The notes beneath the pieces were generated by a model. It ran no database searches. It had not been told where the DNA came from and saw only the letters and a list, made by a program, of their open reading frames with translations. Shown one piece after another: positions 18,140-26,368 of a stretch of DNA of 64,000 bases. The position numbers and the translations under genes are program-made. Numbering within the stretch: the stretch's first letter is position 1; the number at the start of each line of letters is the position of its first letter. This DNA comes from HGM04593 sp045612305 (GTDB taxonomy: Bacteria > Bacteroidota > Bacteroidia > Bacteroidales > Bacteroidaceae): assembly GCA_045612305.1 (NCBI GenBank), contig JAZKYU010000062.1, positions 24,333-88,332 of the forward strand, given 5' to 3'.

Positions 18140-19031
18140 TAAACTTTAACTCTGCCCCCTTGTCGTCGACCGAGAGAGAAACCTCGGCACCTTCGATGAG
18201 GGGGTAGTTTTCTTCGCAGTGCCCCACGGGGAAGCCGAAACAGACGGGCACGCTATACTCCTTCATAATATTGTGTATGAGCTCTTGTGTGGTGCCACCA
18301 AAGCCGGTGTGCTCTTTCACACCGTTAAAATGCCCCACAATAACTCCTTTTATCTTTTCTAGTGCGCGCGATAGCTTTAGTTGGAACATAAGTCTTTCCA
18401 CGCGATAGGGTAGCTCTCCCGTATCTTCTATAAATATAATTTTTCCTTCGGTAAAAACATCGTAACGCGAGCCGGCAAGCCCTGCGAGTACCGACAGGTT
18501 ACCACCTGCAAGGGTGCCCCGAGTTGTGCCTCGTATGTCGAGAGGGTGTGGGTTTGTTGTGTAGTGAGGTGTTCCCCCGCTCAATATTTTGAATAGCTGC
18601 TCTGTAGCAGGGTGGTGGGGGCTTGTGGCTATGTGGCGGCACTGTGGTGCGTGTAACGACTGCACCCCGCTTGCTATGCACGCTGCGTGCAACGCCGAGC
18701 AGTCGCTCATGCCTATAATCCATTTGGGGTGGCGGGCTATGACGGGCGATAACTCCTCTATTAGGTGAACGCATCCATACCCACCGTAGCTGCAAAGTAT
18801 AGCTTTTATATTGCTGTCGGTTAACAGGGCGGCAAAGTCTTTAGCTCGCTCCTCACGCGTACCGCTAAAGTATCCGTGGCGGGTGAGGGTGTGAGGCGCA
18901 AACACCACGTTAAAGCCTCGGGCGCGCAGAACTTCGGCCGCTTGCTCCACGATAGCGGGCTCGCGCACTGCCCCGGCGGGAGAGGTTATGGCGATGGTGT
19001 CGCCTCTCTTCAGCGGTTTTGGGGTTATCAT
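18120..19031 (-). CDS. LD-carboxypeptidase (S66 family)
   Basis: Serine peptidase of the LdcA/MccF family, expected to remove the terminal D-Ala from tetrapeptides of murein during recycling. The 303 residues start with the typical GDTIAITSPAG strand, followed by a GGYG segment (83-86) and the nucleophile elbow GMSD with Ser109. The conserved C-terminal half (GNLSVLAGL, FIEDTGE, GHFNGV, GFPVGHCEEN) supplies the Glu and His of the triad. No signal peptide, so it acts in the cytoplasm. It follows the U32 gene by 18 bases. Confidence 0.9.
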   Translation of the reverse strand: MITPKPLKRGDTIAITSPAGAVREPAIVEQAAEVLRARGFNVVFAPHTLTRHGYFSGTREERAKDFAALLTDSNIKAILCSYGGYGCVHLIEELSPVIARHPKWIIGMSDCSALHAACIASGVQSLHAPQCRHIATSPHHPATEQLFKILSGGTPHYTTNPHPLDIRGTTRGTLAGGNLSVLAGLAGSRYDVFTEGKIIFIEDTGELPYRVERLMFQLKLSRALEKIKGVIVGHFNGVKEHTGFGGTTQELIHNIMKEYSVPVCFGFPVGHCEENYPLIEGAEVSLSVDDKGAELKFITPPWP

Positions 19032-19049
19032 CTGTTTGGGGTTTTTGTG

Positions 19050-20306
19050 TTAGTCGCACGCTTGCTGTGTGCTCACAATCTTGTATAGCTTGTCGGCAGG
19101 GCGTATCTTCGCGGGTACTTTGAACGAGACGTATACACCTTTTGGTACGGTCTGCACTGCGCCAAGGTCTACACGCGCCTCTTCAAGGTCCAGGTACATA
19201 GCACCTGTTGTGGGGCCTGTTACAAGCAGCTTGTCGCCTACGTTAATCTCGCTCGCCTCTATGTAGAACTCTCCCACGCCAAGTTTTGAGAAATATTTTA
19301 CGCCGCGGCCTACATATACCTTCTTCTCGGTAGCTTGCGAGCCGTAGATGTTGCTCCACTCACCTATCTTTTGTCCAAGGTAGTATCCGTCCCAGAAACC
19401 GCGGTTGAACACTGTTGCGAGGCGTGTGTCCCAACCCTCTTTCTTCTCCTCGGTGAGGGTGCCGTCGAGGTAGGCTTCTATGGCCTCGTTGTAGCAACTT
19501 GCGACGGTTTGTACATATTCGGGGCCACGTGCACGTCCCTCAATCTTGAATACTCTAACACCGGCATCGGCCATTTTGTCGATGAAACGTATGGTTTTTA
19601 GGTCTTTGGGCGACATAATGTATTTATTGTCAACCTCGAGCTCTATGTCGCTCTCGCGGTCTTTGACTATGTAGCCTCGTCGGCACACCTGCATGCACTC
19701 GCCACGGTTGGCGCTGCGTCCCAGCTGGTGTAGCGACAGATAACACTTGCCCGATATTGCCATGCAGAGGGCTCCGTGGCAGAACATCTCTATGCGTATG
19801 AGCTCGCCCTTGGGGCCACAAATATTCTCGTCGATAATTACTTTATGTATTGCTGCTACCTGCTCCATATTGAGCTCGCGTGCAAGCACCACAACGTCGG
19901 CAAATTGTGCGTAGAACTTCAGAGCTTCGCTGTTGCTTATATTGAGCTGGGTAGAAAGGTGTACCTCCATACCCACGCGGTTGCAATACTGCATAACAGC
20001 AACATCGGCTGCAATGACAGCCGAAATACCGCTCTCTACCGCTGCATCGACTATGCGGTGCATCATATCTATGTCGTTCTCGTAGATTATGGTGTTTACT
20101 GTGAGGTAGCTTTTTATGTTGTGCTTGTCACAAATTTCTGCAATCTCGCGCAGGTCGTTTATGGTGAACGCGCTTGCCGAGTGAGCACGCATATTAAGGT
20201 GCTCTATACCAAAATATATAGAGTTTGCACCAGCTTGAATAGCTGCCATAAGGCTCTCGCGCGATCCAGCCGGAGCCATAATCTCAAAATCTTTTCTCTG
20301 AAGCAT
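19050..20306 (-). CDS. U32 family protein, probable RNA hydroxylation factor
   Basis: A 418-residue U32 family protein. The ATG at 20306 is chosen because the conserved fold starts at once (FEIMAPAGSRESL); the upstream extension is poorly conserved in character. Signature features are FCHGALCMAISGKCYLS and the Cys-containing NRGECMQVCR segment, which in relatives hold an Fe-S cluster, plus a C-terminal beta-barrel-like domain. Although called peptidases, characterised members (TrhP, RlhA) hydroxylate tRNA uridine-34 or 23S rRNA. It lies between the wecA-like gene and the LD-carboxypeptidase. Which RNA it modifies is not decidable here. Confidence 0.85.
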   Translation of the reverse strand: MLQRKDFEIMAPAGSRESLMAAIQAGANSIYFGIEHLNMRAHSASAFTINDLREIAEICDKHNIKSYLTVNTIIYENDIDMMHRIVDAAVESGISAVIAADVAVMQYCNRVGMEVHLSTQLNISNSEALKFYAQFADVVVLARELNMEQVAAIHKVIIDENICGPKGELIRIEMFCHGALCMAISGKCYLSLHQLGRSANRGECMQVCRRGYIVKDRESDIELEVDNKYIMSPKDLKTIRFIDKMADAGVRVFKIEGRARGPEYVQTVASCYNEAIEAYLDGTLTEEKKEGWDTRLATVFNRGFWDGYYLGQKIGEWSNIYGSQATEKKVYVGRGVKYFSKLGVGEFYIEASEINVGDKLLVTGPTTGAMYLDLEEARVDLGAVQTVPKGVYVSFKVPAKIRPADKLYKIVSTQQACD

Positions 20307-20347
20307 AAGAAGCGGTTTGTGTGAAAGTTCCCTTTTTAAAAAAGTAT

Positions 20348-20399
20348 AGGCTATCTCGAAAGATGGGCTGTTTTTTGCGCCCACTTTGCAAGATAGCCT
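20348..20399 (-). terminator. Large stem-loop between wecA-like and U32 genes
   Basis: Arms AGGCTATCT (20348-20356) and AGATAGCCT (20391-20399) enclose a second GGGC/GCCC hairpin. Read on the reverse strand, a T-rich run follows. It probably ends the wecA-like transcript, though it could also be a leader structure for the U32 gene. Confidence 0.45.
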
Positions 20400-20414
20400 T
20401 TGTTTGTTTTGCTA

Positions 20415-21581
20415 TTAAAATTTGTCTACCAACTTTTGTACCCAAGTCCAGATACCTTTTTTCTCTATGTGCAAGAGGTGGCCAATGCCCTGCAGAACTT
20501 TGAGCATCTTTGTTTGTTTTGCTATCTGCGCCTTGGCAAACACGTAGAAAACGAATGTAAAGAGTATGCTCAGGCCTAGTACAACGTATAGTTGGCAGTC
20601 TATCGACGCGCCTAGTTTGTACGAAGCAAACCAAGCGAGTAAGACAAAGAAGTTAAGTGACAATATAGATATTGTTGTGCCTATGTGTGAGAAACCCAGC
20701 TCTATAAAAAGGTGGTGGAGGTGGGTTTTGTCGGGGCTGAAGGGTGACGAGCCTTTCATTATGCGGGTAGACATAACGCGCAAGGTGTCGAACACCGGCA
20801 CAGCCAACACAGCAAGCGTGAAGGGTACAAGGCCCAAGCCTTTGTCGGCAAAAGGTGCGCTCAACGATTGAGTCTTGAGTATGTTTATTACAAACATCGA
20901 CATCATAGTGCCTATAACAAGCGTACCGCCATCGCCGATAAACATCTTGGTGTTGTTACCAAAAACGTTGTGCAGGAAGAACGGTATAATAGCGCCGGCT
21001 GCCGATGTTGCAAGAATGGTCATGGGGACGTTTCCCGATAGAAAGAACATTATAGCAAACATAACCGATGCCATAAAACAGAAACCCGACGAGAGACCGT
21101 TTACACCATCGATGAGGTTTATGGCGTTTATAATACCCACAGCCGCAAATATTGTTAGCGGGGCCGAGATGTACATGGGGACTTCGTTTATGCCCCACAA
21201 CCCCCAGAAACTATTTATGCCGTTGTTGTTTACATACATAATAAAGGCCACGATGGCAATCTCTATCATAAAACGGGTGTAGGGCGAGAGGTCGAGAATA
21301 TCGTCTATAGTACCTACATAAAGCATAACGAGCATAGCCGATATGAGCACAAAGACCGCAGGGCTGAAAAAAGATATCTGCGAGGTGCATATACCTACAA
21401 CTATACCAAAGAACACAGCCAAACCTCCCATAACAGGTACGGGGCGGCGTTGCAACTTGCGCTCGTCGGGGTTGTCGACAAGGTTTTTGAGTATTGCGAT
21501 TTTTAAGATTTTAGGGTGTATCCACGATGTTGCTACCATCGCAACAATAAATGGTACCAATAAATGATATGTCTTTTCCAT
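20415..21581 (-). CDS. Undecaprenyl-phosphate N-acetylhexosamine-1-phosphate transferase (WecA/MraY family)
   Basis: Polytopic inner-membrane enzyme that transfers a sugar-1-phosphate, probably GlcNAc-1-P, to undecaprenyl phosphate to start surface polysaccharide synthesis. The 388 residues contain about eleven hydrophobic segments. Conserved cytoplasmic motifs are GTIDDILDL (Mg2+-binding aspartates), NLIDGVNGL, GDGGTLVIG, and HLHHLFIELG near the C-terminus. The basic NPDERKLQRRPVP loop follows the first membrane segment. The divergent neighbour makes GDP-mannose, which fits a glycan role. WecA-type rather than MraY-type is favoured by the HLHH motif. Confidence 0.9.
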   Translation of the reverse strand: MEKTYHLLVPFIVAMVATSWIHPKILKIAILKNLVDNPDERKLQRRPVPVMGGLAVFFGIVVGICTSQISFFSPAVFVLISAMLVMLYVGTIDDILDLSPYTRFMIEIAIVAFIMYVNNNGINSFWGLWGINEVPMYISAPLTIFAAVGIINAINLIDGVNGLSSGFCFMASVMFAIMFFLSGNVPMTILATSAAGAIIPFFLHNVFGNNTKMFIGDGGTLVIGTMMSMFVINILKTQSLSAPFADKGLGLVPFTLAVLAVPVFDTLRVMSTRIMKGSSPFSPDKTHLHHLFIELGFSHIGTTISILSLNFFVLLAWFASYKLGASIDCQLYVVLGLSILFTFVFYVFAKAQIAKQTKMLKVLQGIGHLLHIEKKGIWTWVQKLVDKF

Positions 21582-21648
21582 AATTAAATCTTGCTAACCA
21601 ATAAACGCTCTCTTTGTGCAAATATTGCTTTTGCATTATTCCTATCCG

Positions 21649-21679
21649 CAAATTTACAACTTTTTATTATAACTTCAAA
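21649..21679 (-). promoter_or_regulatory. Promoter of the wecA-like gene
   Basis: Reverse strand TTTG (21679-21676), 19 bases, TAAATTTG (21656-21649): a full consensus match. Predicted leader about 60 bases. Confidence 0.65.
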
Positions 21680-21807
21680 CAAAAAATAAAGTCTTTTAAA
21701 TGATACGGTTAAACGCTTGGTATTTAATATTTTACCTACGCGTGGTGTGCTTTTCTTTATCGGGTGGTGTGGTGTTTCTCTTTTTTGAGGCTTAATTTAA
21801 AGAGAAA

Positions 21808-21841
21808 TTTGCAGTGAATATTATCTTTTTTCCTATCTTCG
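21808..21841 (+). promoter_or_regulatory. Promoter of the GDP-mannose synthesis gene
   Basis: TTTG (21808-21811), 22 bases, TATCTTCG (21834-21841), about 40 bases before the ATG. Spacing is slightly longer than the 19-20 seen at other genes here. Confidence 0.5.
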
Positions 21842-21881
21842 CAGTGTTTTAGTATTATACTCGCAGTATACTTTTTTGAAT

Positions 21882-22946
21882 ATGAATAAATCTAATCACG
21901 TTGTTATTATGGCCGGTGGCATAGGTAGCCGCTTTTGGCCTATGAGCACAGTTGACCGTCCCAAGCAGTTTATTGATGTTCTTGGTTGTGGTAAATCGCT
22001 TTTGCAGCTCACAGTTGAGCGCTTTGGCGATATTTGTCCTATGGAGAATGTGTGGGTACTCACATCGGAGAAGTATGCTCCGCTTGTAAAGGAGCAGCTG
22101 CCGATGATCCCCGAGGAGAATATTTTGCAGGAGCCTTGCCGCCGCAACACAGCGCCTTGCATTGCTTATGCCGCGTGGAAAATAAAGAAAAAAGACCCGC
22201 GTGCCAATATGGTTGTTACTCCTAGCGACCACTTCGTTACCGATGTTACAGAGTTTCGCCGCATAATATCTTCTTCTCTTAAGTTTGTGGCCGACTCTGA
22301 CGCGATACTGACCCTTGGTATAAAGCCCACCCGCCCCGACACAGGCTACGGCTATATTGAGGCAGCCCTTGGTACAGCATCGCTTGCCAACAAGGAGGTT
22401 TTCCGTGTTGACTCTTTTAAAGAGAAACCCGACCTCGATACCGCAAAGGCCTATATCGCAAAGAATAATTTTTACTGGAACGCAGGAATTTTCATCTGGA
22501 ACGTGTCGACTATAGTGAACGCTTTCCGTGTATATCAAGGCCCCATCGCCGAGATATTTGAGTCGCTTGCGCCTTATTACTTTACCCCCGAGGAGCAGGC
22601 TATGGTTAACGAGCGCTTCCCCGAGTGCCGCAACATCTCGGTCGACTATGCTATTATGGAGCGTGCCGATGAAATATTTGTCTTCCCCTCAAATTTTGGT
22701 TGGAGCGACCTTGGTACCTGGGTGTCGTTGCACAACCAGGTGCAAAAAGACCTGAACGGAAACGTGGGCCTTGGCGCCGGCGAGGCTTCGTTCTGCGACA
22801 CACGTAACTGTATCGTGAACACCCGCGGGTTAAAGAGCGTGGTTGTGATAGGCGTGGACGACTGTATAATATCGGAGAACGAGGGTAACTTGCTTGTGTG
22901 CAAAATGAGCGAGGAGAACAGAATAAAAGAGTATTCCGACAAATAA
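21882..22946 (+). CDS. manC: Mannose-1-phosphate guanylyltransferase
   Basis: Makes GDP-mannose from mannose-1-phosphate and GTP for glycan and fucose pathways. The 354 residues contain the pyrophosphorylase signature GGIGSRFWPMS and the PKQF motif near the N-terminus, and a short left-handed beta-helix-like C-terminus. There is no fused phosphomannose isomerase domain, so it is the short monofunctional form. The ATG at 21882 is preferred over the TTG at 21876. A bidirectional terminator follows. Confidence 0.92.
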   Translation: MNKSNHVVIMAGGIGSRFWPMSTVDRPKQFIDVLGCGKSLLQLTVERFGDICPMENVWVLTSEKYAPLVKEQLPMIPEENILQEPCRRNTAPCIAYAAWKIKKKDPRANMVVTPSDHFVTDVTEFRRIISSSLKFVADSDAILTLGIKPTRPDTGYGYIEAALGTASLANKEVFRVDSFKEKPDLDTAKAYIAKNNFYWNAGIFIWNVSTIVNAFRVYQGPIAEIFESLAPYYFTPEEQAMVNERFPECRNISVDYAIMERADEIFVFPSNFGWSDLGTWVSLHNQVQKDLNGNVGLGAGEASFCDTRNCIVNTRGLKSVVVIGVDDCIISENEGNLLVCKMSEENRIKEYSDK

Positions 22947-22968
22947 TCTATACAAGGTATGTATAAAA

Positions 22969-22994
22969 AATAGAGCTCTGCGTGGAGCTCTATT
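22969..22994. terminator. Bidirectional terminator between manC and TPR gene
   Basis: Perfect ten-base stem AATAGAGCTC / GAGCTCTATT with loop TGCGTG, flanked by A-run and T-run so it can work for both convergent genes. Confidence 0.8.
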
Positions 22995-24393
22995 TTTTTA
23001 TTGCGTTTAAGAAACCTTCGACAGTGATGTTTGCATCGTAAACAAGGCCAAAGAGGTCGAAAAGCAGGTTAGACCGTCCCTTTAATGCAATCTCTACATA
23101 TGGGAGTATGTTTTCTCCCTCACCCATACAAACCATAGCATAAGCAATCTCGGCGTCGATGTCGGAGGAGTCTTTGGCCAAGTGTCGGGCGTGAAGGAGC
23201 ACTCTTTTCCCTATTCTATAATGCCCGTGCTTTATTAGGTGCACGCCGAGAGCAAAAAAGACCTCGTCCTGTCCCCAGTCTTTTATCTCCATCACGTTCA
23301 TCTCTTTGAATGTGAGGTTTTCCTTGTCGCGCAGGCAGTATAGCTCTTCGTCGCCCACAAGCAACTGCTTGATGTTCTCGGGGTGTGTGAACATCGCAAA
23401 AGAAATTGTGGTTACGGCCTCCTCCTCGTTCCCTCTTTTCGATAGAATGATGGCTTTGTTTATGCGTGCCACCATAGCCTCTATGCTGTCGTCGTCGCTG
23501 TGGCCTATAATCTGCTCGAACACGGCAAGCGCTTCGTCGGCCTTTCCCTCGTGCCACAAACAGAGCGCTTTGTAGAAGGGTGGTATAACAGACGATGTAT
23601 ACTTGTTGTTGAGCGTGGCAAACTGCTTGGCGGCCTTCTTGTAGTCGCGAAGGAAGTAATAACAGTATCCCTGCATCATGCGGGCGTAGTCTATCTCCTC
23701 GCCTATCGCAAGCTCATACTCGAAACACTCAAGCGCCTTCCCATATCGGTTAGTCATGTAGTATATGCGGGCGAGTTGTTCCCAGTAAAAAGTTGAGTAG
23801 GGGTCGCAGTCGAGCAGTTCGTTGTATATGTCTATGGCGCTGTTTGTGTCTTGTAGCTCGATGAGGCACTCGGCTTTAACCTCGAGGAAGTTCCGGCAAC
23901 CGGGGGCCTTGGAGAGGGCGTAGTCGGTTATTTGAAGAGCCTCTTGAGCAAAGCCTCCGTCGAGCATAATCTCAAGGGCTTCGCAAGCTATCTCTTTTGT
24001 GACCTTCCTTTGGTTTAGAATTTCAATAGCTATCTCTCGTGCCTCTTTGTATCCTTTAAGGGCGATGAGTATTTGTGCGTGCAGCAACTTGCTCTCCTCG
24101 TCGGCGGGGAAGCCCTTCTCGCCAAGTATCATAAGTGCTTTTTCGGGCTCGTCCTGCGTGAGGAGTATTTTTACCTCCATCTTAGTGAGTTCGGGTGCGT
24201 CGGGGTGCAGGGCTCTTGCCTGTCCGTAAACATCCACGGCTGCGTCTATGGCCTCTTGGAAGAGATAGTAGCAGAGTATGTCGAAAAGGTCATCTATACC
24301 GAAGTACAAGCTGGCGTTGTTTGCTCTCGCCTGCTCGTACTTCCGTAGTATGTCGCGGAATTCTTGTGAGTCAAAATAGCTTTTGTTGTCCAT
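22990..24393 (-). CDS. Tetratricopeptide repeat protein
   Basis: A 467-residue soluble protein built of helix-turn-helix TPR-like repeats across almost its entire length (for example AREIAIEILNQ, AIDIYNELLDCDPYS, YGKALECFEYEL, YKKAAKQFATLN). No signal peptide or membrane segment is seen, so it is probably a cytoplasmic scaffold. It starts 14 bases after the glnS stop, so it is co-transcribed with glnS. No specific role can be assigned. Its 3' end overlaps the arm of the terminator. Confidence 0.8.
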   Translation of the reverse strand: MDNKSYFDSQEFRDILRKYEQARANNASLYFGIDDLFDILCYYLFQEAIDAAVDVYGQARALHPDAPELTKMEVKILLTQDEPEKALMILGEKGFPADEESKLLHAQILIALKGYKEAREIAIEILNQRKVTKEIACEALEIMLDGGFAQEALQITDYALSKAPGCRNFLEVKAECLIELQDTNSAIDIYNELLDCDPYSTFYWEQLARIYYMTNRYGKALECFEYELAIGEEIDYARMMQGYCYYFLRDYKKAAKQFATLNNKYTSSVIPPFYKALCLWHEGKADEALAVFEQIIGHSDDDSIEAMVARINKAIILSKRGNEEEAVTTISFAMFTHPENIKQLLVGDEELYCLRDKENLTFKEMNVMEIKDWGQDEVFFALGVHLIKHGHYRIGKRVLLHARHLAKDSSDIDAEIAYAMVCMGEGENILPYVEIALKGRSNLLFDLFGLVYDANITVEGFLNAIKK

Positions 24394-24407
24394 CCGCTTT
24401 TTGGGGG

Positions 24408-26150
24408 TTATTTACCTTTTATCTTGCTCCAAGTATCTTTGAGTGATACTGTACGGTTGAAGATAAGTTTTTCGGGTGTTGACGCGGGGTCGATGTTGAA
24501 GTAACCGATGCGCTGGAACTGTAGGTAGCTCAAGGGTTTTTGTGTTGCGAGGAATTTTTCTACGTAACACTCTTCGCGTATCTCGAGTGAGTTGGGGTTT
24601 ATCATCTCTTTCATTGCCTCGAGAGCATCGCAACCCTTTTCCTCTCTTATAGCGGCCATCTCGTCGCGGGGGTTCTCGGCTTTCCACAAGCGGTCGTAGA
24701 GGCGCACCTCTGCCTTCACGCAGTGGTTGCGGCTCACCCAATGTATGGTGCTCTTAACCTTGCGGTTAGCCTCTTTCTCGCCGGTTTTTGTTTCGGGGAT
24801 ATACTCGCAGAGTACCTCGGTTACGTTGCCCTGCTCGTCTTTTACGCAGCCTGTGCACAGCACAATGTAGGCGTTTTTGAGGCGTACCTCGCGGCCCTGT
24901 GTAAGGCGGAAGTAGTTCTTGGGCGCATCTTCCATAAAGTCGTCGCGCTCTATCCATAGCTCGCGGCTAAACTCTATGATGTGTGTGCCGTCCTCGGGGC
25001 GCTCGGGGTTGTTTATAGCGGTGAGCTCTTCAACTTTACCCTCGGGGTAGTTGGTTATGGTGAGCTTCACGGGGTTGATAACGGCCGAAACGCGTGTTGC
25101 GCGTGAGTTGAGGTCTTCGCGCACTGCGCTCTCCAACAGAGCAAAGTCGTTGAGGGCGTCATATGTGGTGTAACCAATCTTGTCGACAAAGTTGCGTATA
25201 GACTCGGGTGAGTAACCGCGACGGCGGAAACCGCAGAGTGTGGGCATACGGGGGTCGTCCCAACCGTTCACAAGCCCCTCTTTCACTAGGATGAGCAGGT
25301 TGCGTTTGCTCATAAGTGTGTAGTTGAGGTTTAGTTTGTTAAACTCATACTGACGAGGACGGTTGTCGTCGAGTTCTTTACCCTCTTTAATCCAGTCGAC
25401 AAAAAGGTCGTACAAGGGGCGGTGGGGCACAAACTCAAGTGTGCAGAGCGAGTGTGTGACACCCTCGAGGTAGTCGCTCTGTCCGTGTGCAAAGTCGTAC
25501 ATAGGATAGGCCTTCCAAGTGGTGCCTGTACGGTGGTGTGCGCTCTTTACAACGCGGTAGATGATGGGGTCGCGGAAGTGCATGTTCGAGCTTGCCATGT
25601 CTATTTTGGCACGCAAAACCATCTTGCCTTCCTCAATCTCGCCGCTGTTCATCTTCTCGAAGAGGGCAAGGCTCTCCTCGGCGGGACGGTTGCGGTAGGG
25701 GCTCTCTACGCCGGGTTGTGTGGGTGTGCCTTTTTGTGCTGCAATCTGCTCGGCGCTCTGCTCGTCTATGTAGGCCTTGCCTTCTTTTATGAGGCGTACG
25801 GCAAAGTCCCACAACTGCTGGAAGTAGTCCGAAGCGTAGTAGACGTTTGCCCACTCAAAGCCCAACCACTTTATATCTTCCATAATTGCATCTACATACT
25901 CCACATCCTCTTTTGTAGGGTTAGTGTCGTCGAAACGAAGGTTGCACACTCCGTTGTATTTTTCGGCCATGCCAAAGTCCATACAGATGGCTTTTGCGTG
26001 GCCTATGTGCAGGTAACCGTTGGGCTCGGGCGGGAAACGTGTCTGTACTTTTCCTCCGTTCTTACCCTCGGCAAGGTCGTTTATAATCGCTTGCTCGATA
26101 AAACTTACGCTTTTTTTCTCGGTTTTTTCGCTTTCGTTAATCTCGGTCAT
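24408..26150 (-). CDS. glnS: Glutamine--tRNA ligase
   Basis: Class I synthetase directly charging tRNA-Gln. The 580 residues include the HIGH motif within PEPNGYLHIGH (41-51), the MSKR version of the KMSKS loop (280-283), and the two C-terminal beta-barrel anticodon domains. The ATG at 26150 gives a slightly extended N-terminus before the catalytic core. Presence of GlnRS is common in Bacteroidota. The TPR gene follows in the same transcript. Confidence 0.96.
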   Translation of the reverse strand: MTEINESEKTEKKSVSFIEQAIINDLAEGKNGGKVQTRFPPEPNGYLHIGHAKAICMDFGMAEKYNGVCNLRFDDTNPTKEDVEYVDAIMEDIKWLGFEWANVYYASDYFQQLWDFAVRLIKEGKAYIDEQSAEQIAAQKGTPTQPGVESPYRNRPAEESLALFEKMNSGEIEEGKMVLRAKIDMASSNMHFRDPIIYRVVKSAHHRTGTTWKAYPMYDFAHGQSDYLEGVTHSLCTLEFVPHRPLYDLFVDWIKEGKELDDNRPRQYEFNKLNLNYTLMSKRNLLILVKEGLVNGWDDPRMPTLCGFRRRGYSPESIRNFVDKIGYTTYDALNDFALLESAVREDLNSRATRVSAVINPVKLTITNYPEGKVEELTAINNPERPEDGTHIIEFSRELWIERDDFMEDAPKNYFRLTQGREVRLKNAYIVLCTGCVKDEQGNVTEVLCEYIPETKTGEKEANRKVKSTIHWVSRNHCVKAEVRLYDRLWKAENPRDEMAAIREEKGCDALEAMKEMINPNSLEIREECYVEKFLATQKPLSYLQFQRIGYFNIDPASTPEKLIFNRTVSLKDTWSKIKGK

Positions 26151-26195
26151 TTTATATATGTTTTTTATTTTTATTCGTGTGCTTAATACAATTTA

Positions 26196-26203
26196 CAAAA
26201 ATA
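26196..26203 (-). promoter_or_regulatory. Putative -7 box for glnS
   Basis: TATTTTTG on the reverse strand, 46 bases before the glnS ATG. No good -33 element at 19-20 bases. Confidence 0.35.
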
Positions 26204-26317
26204 GAACAAAAAAAGGAAAATCTACTCATCGAGGGGTGTATAAATTGCGAAAAATACAATAATTGTGTTGGTTGAAAAAAATAGAGGATTTTCGGCCGTT
26301 TCTTGAAGTTAAATCAC

Positions 26318-26325
26318 TATCTTCG
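26318..26325 (+). promoter_or_regulatory. Putative -7 box for fhs
   Basis: TATCTTCG followed by CA, 43 bases before the fhs ATG. The -33 region is not recognisable. Confidence 0.4.
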
Positions 26326-26368
26326 CACTTTATTACGTAAGTAAATTAAATAACTAAATACTAAAACT

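Larger units (their letters stand above)
21582..21881. other. Divergent intergenic region, wecA-like / manC
   Basis: About 300 bases, AT-rich, with no ORF worth calling. It holds back-to-back promoters for the two divergent genes, described separately. Confidence 0.6.

Noticed and set aside
18683..18715. Possible missing nucleophile in the LD-carboxypeptidase
   Set aside because: The GGYGC segment lacks a Ser, but the true nucleophile elbow GMSD with Ser109 is intact.
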